From NCBI GenBank assembly GCA_018524725.1, contig JAEUWP010000472.1:81616-145615 (forward strand): a stretch of DNA of 64,000 nucleotides, in the 5' to 3' direction. The DNA is from Podaxis mareebaensis. Lineage: Eukaryota; Basidiomycota; Agaricomycetes; Agaricales; Agaricaceae. The notes beneath the pieces are model-generated. The model did not search any database and was not told the DNA's origin. It worked only from the letters and a program-made list of their open reading frames with translations. Positions 1-8,205 of this stretch are shown one piece after another (within the stretch, counting starts at the first letter, position 1; each line of letters begins with the position of its first letter). The position numbers and the translations under genes are program-made.

Positions 1-1386
1 GACTTGCCTTGATGCGCCGTAGTCGGTTCCGACGCATTGTCTAGAGCTAAAAACTATTAATTGTGGCAACTTCATGATACAAAAGACGTACTCCTATATT
101 TTCTGGATTGTGAATCCACTTGAACTTGAGGCGGACAAGTGGGACCAAGCCTTTCCTGGGTGGGAATTTGGCCCGGATTATACCGTTCCTGGGTGTGAAA
201 TTGACCCGGATTCCCATGACGCTGATCCGCCATCGACCCTGATTCTCGGAGATTCTCGGTTTCCCGGACTCCGTCCATGCGAACTGAAAGTAAAGTAATT
301 ACATCGTTGATCAGCCTTGCTGTATAGTAGACGATTCTTGCACTCCTACCGGCTTGTGGACGTCGGCTTCTATCGTTACTTCCCCCATGAGAGGACTTGC
401 GTGAGGGCTTTCCGAAGAGGTGCATGTTTCAACGTAGGATGTGTGTAGAGGGTGGAAGGCGATGATGGCGCTTTTCATCGCGGTGTTCCCTCCTTAAAAA
501 CGCTTTCACCGTGCAGGAAGTGTCGCCCAAGCCAGCTTTCTCCGTAGTTGGTTGCTTCTATCCCAATTGAATAGTCGCAGACTCGCCTGGATCCTTTCCT
601 TCACCCCCGGCATTGAACCACAACGGGGGATGGATTCATTCCGCAGCATTGAAACTTGTTGTCAGGTGTTTGAAAGAACCCAAAGAACGTTCTAACACAC
701 CGCCTTCAACACCCCAGTTCTGTAATTGCGTCCTGCAGGATGCCAGGAATCTATACCGAAAAGGCAGGGAATGTTCAGGAATACATGTAGAAGAAGGACA
801 CAACAGCAAGTCAGGTGGAGAATTGCAAGAACGGGGGGACAGATTACGGAGAAATTTAATGAAAGTCCTCAGAGCGTCTGTCCAGAGAGGCAACTTACAT
901 ATTCCACAATTATGAGCACTGTATCTATTAATAGCTAATCTTCGCTTGAAGAGGGAAAAGGCCACTACTTCCGCAGTCCAAGTGTTGGAAACGTTGCGAG
1001 TCGATGGAACACGCCTCAGTAAGCCCACTCTCTTCACAGAAAATAAGCTTCCAGGGACACCATATCTGCTACTCATGGCTACCACATGCAAATGTTCTTG
1101 AGTTTTAGCTGCGTTTACGCAGCTCTGTTGAACAGCAAAGTCAAACTTAGTTATTACCCCCGATCCCTTCCATTGGTGTATGTTTGCCTTCATCTGGAGA
1201 GAGTGACTGCGGGCTTCAACTACACTGGCATTCGTCAAAGATGGATTCGTAATGTATATGCTTCCTCTGCTTCCCGTCTCTGTGGTTATGGCTGCGGCGA
1301 AAATATAAAACTTAGGATCCTTGGCTAACGGCTCAGCGCCAGACTCCATCGCGAATCGTAACACCCTTCGTCTATTCACTGCTATC
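1..1386. other. 5' intergenic stretch, no supported gene
   Basis: I see no convincing gene here. Several short open frames exist on both strands, but none has recognisable domains. A minus-strand frame of 289 codons (636-1505) runs antisense into the P-loop of the next gene and looks like a shadow. The only structure I note is an imperfect 33-bp tandem duplication at 155-217. The promoter of the GTPase gene must lie in the last few hundred bases. Confidence 0.5.
155..217. repeat. Two-copy imperfect 33-bp tandem repeat
   Basis: Two neighbouring copies begin with the same CCTGGGTG core, at 155 and at 188, and share the following GAAATT/GAATTT and CCCGGATT blocks. The second copy is slightly shorter. 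On the minus strand the repeat would encode two copies of an NPGQ..TQER-like peptide. I see no gene that uses it. Confidence 0.5.
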
Positions 1387-2190
1387 ATGCCCAGAACCAA
1401 CGTTATTCTGTTCGGCGAGTCCGGAAGCGGAAAGAGTAGCATCGTCAACATGCTCTCCGACAACGAGCACGTCGCTGATATCTCCAGTGGAGCAAAGGGG
1501 TGCACTTTCGAGAGTCGAAGCTTCGAAGTTAATGTCCTGGGTCAACCAACGACTTTATGGGACACCGCCGGCCTCGATGAAGGTGATGCGGGGCGTGTCC
1601 CAAAGTCGGAGGCCATCGTACAACTATACAGACTCGTTCGCAACCTCTCAGATGGCGTCAGCCTTCTGATGTTCGTCATGCGTGCCCCTCGAATCAAGGG
1701 CTCTGTTCCACAGAATTGGAAGTTGTTCCAGGAGGTCATCTGCCAGAATCAAGTACCCACGGTCATAGCGATCACGGGTTTGGAGCAGGAGGAGAATATG
1801 GATAAATGGTGGTGGGATAACAAAGGGACGTTCCAGAGTTATGGAATTTCTCCCGTTGGGTTTGCGTGTATTACTGCTTCGAGAGGAAGGGCGCGCAGGC
1901 GAGGGGATGGCCATGTATTTGACGAAGAATACGAAGAGTCGCAGGGAAAAGTACGAGCGCTCATACGGTCAACTTCCCTGAATGTTCCGTGGCGAGTTCC
2001 AGCAGCGGAATGGTTCAAAAACATTGTTATTACCACGTTCGAATACAAGAGCAGCTGCTTCGGACGGAAGAGAATACAGCACGATGAAGTACAGGAGGTT
2101 GCCGGCGAGGCTTTGCGGAAGCTGGTTAGCGTCTGTGGGATGTCGGAGAGTGACGCCAGGGAGCTTGCAGAGAAGATGAGGGGCACCTGA
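1387..2190 (+). CDS. AIG1/septin-like P-loop GTPase
   Basis: A single-exon gene encodes 267 residues. It shows a Walker A/G1 motif GESGSGKS at residues 10-17, a possible switch I threonine near residue 40, and a G3 motif DTAGL at 59-63. The expected G4 motif NKxD is replaced by TGLE at 130-133. That replacement is something I associate with a GTPase family expanded in Agaricomycetes, usually annotated only as a P-loop NTPase. The open frame continues upstream to 1321, but the first ATG is at 1387 and lies directly before the P-loop, so it was chosen. No signal peptide or membrane segment is seen. The nucleotide, partners and role are unknown. It is the first of three NTPase-type genes in the accessory region, along with NACHT and dynamin-like genes. 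Confidence 0.8.
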   Translation: MPRTNVILFGESGSGKSSIVNMLSDNEHVADISSGAKGCTFESRSFEVNVLGQPTTLWDTAGLDEGDAGRVPKSEAIVQLYRLVRNLSDGVSLLMFVMRAPRIKGSVPQNWKLFQEVICQNQVPTVIAITGLEQEENMDKWWWDNKGTFQSYGISPVGFACITASRGRARRRGDGHVFDEEYEESQGKVRALIRSTSLNVPWRVPAAEWFKNIVITTFEYKSSCFGRKRIQHDEVQEVAGEALRKLVSVCGMSESDARELAEKMRGT

Positions 2191-2399
2191 ACGGTCGGCC
2201 ACGAGAGATAGGTACACTTTAGCCGCTATTCGTCTTACATAAAAGTTTCTTTACGCATGTATATCCGTGGAACAACCGAACGGTCGCTCTCTCATTTAAC
2301 GCAACATAAAGGAAGTGCGAGCATATTCATATCTCATAGAACAAGAACAACTGTACAGCATAATACATCTTAACAGAGCAGAAGCGAGAACGTGATCAA

Positions 2400-2615
2400 T
2401 TAGATGCAGCACTTCTGGGTCTCCTTCCACCACAGAATACCCCTAGTAGAGCACCCGGTGTCCCAGAAGACGCTACGGGAACCAGTGGGGCAGTCACCGT
2501 AGACACACTGAGCAGGCCTGGAGCCGTTGGCCTGGCCCTGGCAGGAAACGGCGTTGCCGCCGGCGGCAAAGGTGAGGGCGGCAATGATGGCGGTAGCAGC
2601 AAAAGTAAGCTTCAT
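2400..2615 (-). CDS. Small secreted cysteine-rich protein (six Cys)
   Basis: The gene encodes 71 residues. The N-terminus has a clear signal peptide: MK, then a hydrophobic alanine-rich stretch ending at an A-G-G-N-A region around residue 22. The mature part of about 49 residues holds six cysteines, ending in a CC pair, which would allow three disulfides. I do not recognise the family. Small secreted Cys-rich proteins of this size are common in mushroom genomes, with roles from effector-like to structural, and none can be assigned here. A likely 5'-UTR intron sits immediately upstream of the ATG (2619-2681, GTAAGT to TAG on the minus strand). A TATA-like CATATAAAA element lies on the minus strand near 2848-2858, about 240 bp before the start, which fits a strongly transcribed gene. 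Confidence 0.72.
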   Translation of the reverse strand: MKLTFAATAIIAALTFAAGGNAVSCQGQANGSRPAQCVYGDCPTGSRSVFWDTGCSTRGILWWKETQKCCI

Positions 2616-2618
2616 GAT

Positions 2619-2681
2619 CTACAGTGTTGGGATACGGTAAGTGATCCAGCTTCCAGTACAGATCGTCGCTGGACGACTTAC
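2619..2681 (-). other. Probable 5'-UTR intron of the small secreted protein gene
   Basis: Reading the minus strand, a consensus donor GTAAGT at 2681 pairs with a TAG acceptor at 2619, three bases before the ATG. The length of 63 bp matches the usual intron size in this window. It holds no coding sequence. Confidence 0.55.
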
Positions 2682-4180
2682 AGTCAAAGGTTTAGTGAAG
2701 AGGCTTGAGGTTAACCGGTCGGCAAGTTGCGAAATTTGAGTCTGAGAAGAAGCGTAAGCGAAAAGTGCAGGAGGTAGTATGAGAGAACACTGACTGTGAA
2801 TCTGTGTTGCTGCGTTTCTGCTCTAGCACATAGAATTAAGAGGGGTTTTATATGTTTTCGACTGGGACAGCTCGCAAATGGAGGAATTAGCAGAAATGAC
2901 AAAGATTGGGCATGTTTCGGTAGGAATCTGCTCCTGAAGGCCTATGTCGTGAACGAGACTTCGGAAACGTAAGGATACTGGTTACTTCTGTCATTTGAGA
3001 TGCAAACTGAATGTCTTTACACCGCACAACAAACATGCCTTCGGTCACGGCCTGTGTCCTACTATGATAAGTATCACCTGGTGTTGATCACAACGGTGAA
3101 TCCGAAAATGATACTACACGTATAGTTGTTGGTAGCCTGGCAGATTTTCTTCGTTTGCGGGTTGGATTGGCGCACCCCAACCAATAGTGAGAGCGGCAGG
3201 TGGATGCGTTGCTTTTCAGAGGGAAAGTCATCCGGTGCATGCACCAGAGTTTTGCGTTGCAGGAACGGAAACGCGAGAGGTAAATGCCAAGGTATAACGG
3301 CTTCTCCGTCTGAGGGACGGATGGATACCATCAAAGGCAGGTTTGGTGGTGTTCTGGGTAGTGGTGACACCGCCTTGAGGGCTGGGACCCCTAATTATCA
3401 CGTCCATTCCTCAGGAAAACAATAAAGTCGGAAGGCCTCTTCTTTTCCAGAGCTCATAGCCGCCTCAGCCGGACAATTCTCGTTATCATCTTGTTGTTTA
3501 ACAGCTATGCCATCCGAAGGGCTCGAGTACAAGTAAGATATCCATTCCTGAACTTTGAGTGTCAAACCGGGCAACAAAAGCTCGACCAGTTTGCGGAACA
3601 TCCGGAGGTGATTACTATCATGTTGTGGAGTAAATTTTCTGTCAAGTCCATTCTGCTGTAGTCACGATTCTTACTTTGTGTTTCATCCCCAGATTTTAGT
3701 GCCGTTAAAGAATCTTGACTATAATCGCCTAACGGGCGGTGCGCAGCCTCGTAACAGCTGCTCCACTGACATGCCAGTGCAGCGAGGAAACAAAGATGGG
3801 CGCATGGGGAATATATCCTTTCCTGATAGGGACAAGGACTGGGCTTTTGTGCGGCAACGAAATCCCATACATCTGAGTAGAGTACAGCATGCTTGAGGGT
3901 GAAAGTGGTTTCATCCTACACTGGTGAGAGCCGGTATCGTTAAATAAGGGGTAGCAGGTGAGCGGAGTGAAGGCCAGGCGTGAGAACGATGCTACAGCGG
4001 TTTGCGGAACATAGGGCGTCAGCCGATTTTTTTTCCCAAAATCGGCGAATTTTGACGACGCGGCTTATGTAAGGTCTTGCCGCGCAAATTATCGCAGCTA
4101 AGTCGACACCCTCTCTGTTGTATTCTTCCGAAATCCCAAGTACATCTCTCTTCCTTCCTCCATTTTGGTGAAGTCTCGCA
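2682..4180. other. Intergenic stretch, no supported gene
   Basis: Scattered open frames of 60-100 codons occur on both strands, for example 3074-3370 (-) and 3126-3425 (+). They overlap each other and show no domain, signal peptide or splice-supported extension. The left part contains the minus-strand promoter of the secreted protein gene. Nothing else stands out. Confidence 0.5.
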
Positions 4181-4685
4181 CTATTATGCAGGCTTCAGGT
4201 CGTGGATGTAATGGGCTGAAGAGGAAGAGTATCTTTTAAACTTGTCACAATGATCGGCAGCACCCAGTGACGGAGTCGAAGCTTGGTCCTTCCAAGAAGC
4301 CTTCTCAGACAGCTTGGACTCTTTCCGCTGGTACTTGTGGCCATCTCTTACAACCATTATAACTGCTACACTCCCTGAACTGGAGCAAATCCTTGAGTAA
4401 CATCACTCAGGCCAACACGCGATCCTCTATGCTTCACGCTTCGTCCTCAAGTCTCGTGGTCCGCGCTCCAGCGGCTGTCGATGGGGCTGGTGATAGGGCT
4501 GGCGTGCCCATTGCTCCTACTAATACATGTGAGTGATTCCTTAGCCATACTCGAGTAAGCAGTCTCAAGTTCCCCCTACTCTGTAGCGGCTGGTTTCTTT
4601 CCACATTCCCACAATATTGCAATTACCAACTCCAGCCTTACCAGCATCGATCATTTTACCCAGATCCTTCATTCTGGCGCAACAG
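4180..4685 (+). other. Possible N-terminal exons of the NACHT gene, unresolved
   Basis: Short plus-strand protein-like segments occur here, for example from an ATG at 4185 and a serine/alanine-rich stretch near 4432-4530 followed by a GTGAGT donor. Stop codons and frame changes separate them. This is either several small exons or a decayed 5' end. Transcript data would decide. Confidence 0.3.
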
Positions 4686-4731
4686 GTAAGGATCCACTCA
4701 TGCATAAGACCTTGTTTGCTGATGTCAACAG

Positions 4732-6704
4732 AGGCGTGCCACCTACTTGAGCAAAATAGGACTTCCGGGGCTGAAATGGACTCTGCCGCTCGCCATCCTC
4801 CCCCGAGATGTCATCCCAAAACAAGAGTAGCGCTGAGAGGGCGAGTTACAACGTGGCTCGATAAACCGGACCGTAGATCGCACGGTTTCTGGATATTGGG
4901 TCCCGTTGGCGTCGGCAAGTCAGCAATCGCCCAAACTATTGCGGAACATTGCCACGACGTCGGTACTCTCGGTGCTACCTTTTTCTTCTCCAAACACGCC
5001 AATGATGCCAAACGGGTCATAGCCACTCTTGTGCATCAGCTCCTTATTCGGTTTCCCGACTACAAACGTATTGTTGTTCAAGTTCTTACCAACGATTCCA
5101 CTATCTTCGAAAAGAACCTACGCTCTCAATTCAAGTCTCTCATCGTCGAACCATTCACTATCCTCAAAGCTCAGGGCTCACCTTGTGTTCGGCAGCCGCT
5201 GCTTATTGTCATCGACGGACTGAATGAATGCCAGCCCGAAGCAGCACAATACGAGTTGATGGAGCTTATCAACCACTGTTCCCAATCATCAGACCCCCTT
5301 CCCCTCTTGTGGCTAGTTTGCAGTCGTCCGAGCCGTCGCATCAAGAGCATGCTCTCGCGACCGGGGATCCATTGTGAATGCGAAGAGTTGCGTTTAGATG
5401 ACCCTGATTCCCGAGACGATGTCTATTACGTACTTCGGGATGGGTTGGTCACCATCCGCGAGGATAGCGACGTCTTCGATGAGGGTTGGCCATCGGAAGG
5501 TCAACTACAACAGCTTGCCGATGCTGTCGCCGGACGCTTCCCTTTTGCATCAGCTTTACTTGAATTAATTGGTGATAAGGACTTTAACAATCCACGTTTC
5601 CGGTTAGAGGCCTGTTTACGCACTATCGAGGACGTTTGTTCAGGAGATGCAGCTGATCCTTCGCAAGCTATGGATCTGTATCGCCAACGAGTACTCTCTC
5701 ACAACCTCCTCGAGGCACCTCCGGTTCCCGCATCTAATGAGGGCGGTACTCGCTCTCTGTGCTCCCAAGAAGATTTGACTGCATCCATTACTGTACCCGA
5801 CACAAACGAATTGCAGCCTGACCAACCCAACGAGGACGCTCAATACCCTTCCGAGCCGCTGGAGATCGAGCGGGATACTATGGAGCTCATAAACGCATTG
5901 CAATCCTTCCCTCGTAGGCCGCTTGAAGAGGTATCTGAACCCTGGATCCAAGTAGCTCGCCTAATGTTAGCCTTCATTGATATTCTCCTAATACATAACA
6001 TCTAACGTTCCCCTCATAACAGAGTCAATCGGCGGGATAATGAGATTATTGAGCAGCTCCTCCTACGAAACCTTACGGGTGCCATCAACACAAGCCTAGA
6101 CCTCGCGCGCGCAAGCAGTTTGTTGAGCAGAGGGGCGATCGAGTTTTGCAATTCGCTCGCGAAAGCCGTCCCAAAGATCGAAGATATAGCGAAGATCGCA
6201 AATGAGATCAAGACGCATATTGTCCGGGTTACTGCGGAATTCCTGAACATTCAGCACGCAACGACTTCAGTGAGTTCCCAAAGTTGTAGTTTTCCATGGA
6301 GTACTGTTGACATGGGAATTGTTAGGCCGTCCAAGACGTCAATAGAAAGCTCAGCGGCAACCGTCCTGCTCATCAAATACTGATATTTGGTGCGAGGAAC
6401 CATACAGACTGGCTAGGTCAAACACTGATTTGGATTCGCAGAGGCAATCAATGCTAAATTGCACCTCGAAAGAGCCCGAACTCAACTCACTGCGCAAGAC
6501 AGATTGATCACCCTCTTTATCAATTGGTGGAAGCGCACAGAGGAACGACTTGTACAGATCGAGAACATCGCGCAACCTGTACCTCCTGAAGACCCCAGTC
6601 ATATAGGCGAGCTGCGTGGCAAGTGGAAGTCGTTAAATGCTAGACTTGAGGGTTATGTCTCCAGTGTAAGTGATGACGTTCGTATCTATGGACCCGTAGC
6701 GTGA
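4732..6704 (+). CDS. NACHT-domain STAND NTPase (NLR-like), 5' end unresolved
   Basis: The coding region shows a NACHT module. Just before it is a C-H-P segment of the kind that precedes NACHT in many mushroom NLR-like proteins. Then come a Walker A motif (GPVGVGKSAI) and a Walker B-like LLIVIDGLNEC about 100 residues later. After the NTPase core, a divergent C-terminal region runs through at least three more exons. Proposed introns are 4686-4731, 5966-6022 and 6270-6326, plus one ending at 6441, with the stop at 6704. No WD40, ankyrin or TPR array is visible, so the C-terminal sensor is either absent or novel. The N-terminal exons (about 4180-4685) could not be joined into one frame: protein-like segments there are broken by stops. 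STAND proteins in fungi commonly act in heterokaryon incompatibility or defence. That role is inferred from the family, not shown here. Confidence 0.68.
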
Positions 6705-7109
6705 GCTGGCTCAATCACCTTAGGTGCATCCGATCCAAGTGTAAGGCTTCTGCGCTCTGATCCACTAGAAGAGGGGGCGCTCGTATAGTTTCACTCGACC
6801 CTTGGCGACAGAGAGAAAAAATACGATAAAGTGCCCAACCCCAGAATCACGAATGGATTGCACCGGGACCTATGGTATCGGAATGCGATATTAGCGATGC
6901 CAGGCTCATGACGCAGGATATATTCCTGAGCGGTCTCTACAGCTAACTCTAGGATAATAAGGGTCGTCACTGCATCCTTTGCGATCCCATTCATTAAATT
7001 AAATAAAACCAATTTGCGCACGCGCGTCTATGAATCTGCCTGTGCACCGTGATCAGCGTCCAATTGGACGCTAGCATTATGGTTTTCAGACTGACAAAGT
7101 GATGCATAA
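6705..7109. other. Spacer between NACHT gene and its partial copy
   Basis: No supported gene. The sequence separates the complete 3' part of the NACHT gene from a downstream duplicated fragment. A 76-codon minus-strand frame (6791-7021) has no recognisable feature. Confidence 0.45.
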
Positions 7110-7973
7110 GATAGGAAACTGTGTTTCCGGTTAGAGGCCTGTTTACGCACTATCGAGGACGTTTGTTCAGGAGATGCAGCTGATCCTTCGCAAGCTATGG
7201 ATCTGTATCGCCAACGAGTACTCTCTCACAACATGCTTGAGGCACCTCCAGTTTCCGCGTCTCCTGAGGACGGTGCTCGCGCCTTGTGCTCCCCCCAAGA
7301 AGATTCGACTGTATCTATCACCGCACCTGACACAAATGAATCGCAGTCTGACCAGTCGGCTGACGACGCTCAAGACTTGGACGAGCCATTGGAGATGGAG
7401 CAGGATACGGTGGAGCCCGTCAACTCATTGCAATCCTTCCCTCGTAGGCCACTCGAGAGGGTATCTGTGCCTGTGCCTTTGATCGAGGTAGTTCGCTTAG
7501 TGTTAGGTTTCGTTAATATTCTTCTAATGCATGGCATCTAACATCTAATTCATAACAGCGCCCATCCGCGGGACAACGAAGCCATCGAGCAACTTCTCCG
7601 CAATCTCACGCATGCTATAAACACAAGCTTAGGCCTTGCACATGCAAGTGACTCGTCGGGTCAGGAGGCGATTAACCTTTGCAATTCGCTCATGAAAGCT
7701 GGTGCAGAGGTCAAGGACGTGACCAAGGTCGCCAAGGAGGTTAGGACGCATGCTGTCCGGGCAACCTCAGAGTTCCTGAACATCCAGCCAGCGACTTCCT
7801 CGGTGAGTTATTGGCGGTTTTTGACTCCCTATGGTGCCATTGATCTGGACGTTGTAGGCCCTCAGTCGTGTCAAGAGTAGGCTCCAGGACGACCGTCCTG
7901 CTGGTGAGCTGCTGATTTATGGTACGAGATGACGCACAAATTGCTATGCTCGTTCATTCTAGAAGCTTCTTGA
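7110..7973 (+). pseudogene. Truncated tandem copy of the NACHT gene C-terminal region
   Basis: This stretch duplicates 5596-6390 of the NACHT gene. The first 110 bp (7123-7232 against 5596-5705) are identical as far as I can read. The rest is clearly diverged but keeps the same exon plan, including a matching 57-bp intron (7502-7558) and a matching short exon after a GTGAGT donor. The Walker A/B NTPase core is missing: the frame is closed by a stop just upstream, and the first ATG is at 7197. After its last intron the frame ends within three codons (7971-7973) instead of continuing into the coiled C-terminal exon of the first copy. It may be a non-functional fragment or a short protein sharing only the C-terminal domain. 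Confidence 0.6.
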
Positions 7974-8164
7974 ATGTCGGCCCCGTTTATCCCGATACTT
8001 GGATTCTCAACGACCGTGTCCCTGAGAGCTCCCTACATGGAACAATGCAATAACTTTTTACGGCATTGTGTGTCATGAGGCCTTCACTTGATTGTTCTGT
8101 ACCCAGGCCCCAGCGCTCTACTGGTCTCAACCGATATAAAATAAAACTTGGCCTGGACTAATTA

Positions 8165-8178
8165 CCCCCCCCCCCCCC
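8165..8178. repeat. Poly-C homopolymer (14 C)
   Basis: A run of fourteen cytosines lies 27 bp before the ATG of the dynamin-like gene. It probably falls in the 5' UTR or core promoter and is a likely site of length variation or sequencing error. Confidence 0.7.
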
Positions 8179-8205
8179 AATCAACTTTGGAACCTTTGTC
8201 CAAGC

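Noticed and set aside
636..1505. Minus-strand open frame of 289 codons
   Set aside because: It overlaps the P-loop end of the GTPase gene in antisense, has no domain, no splice partners and uneven composition. A long chance frame is more likely.
7174..7482. 102-codon plus frame in the NACHT copy
   Set aside because: Alternative register of the duplicated fragment; the first copy shows the correct frame.
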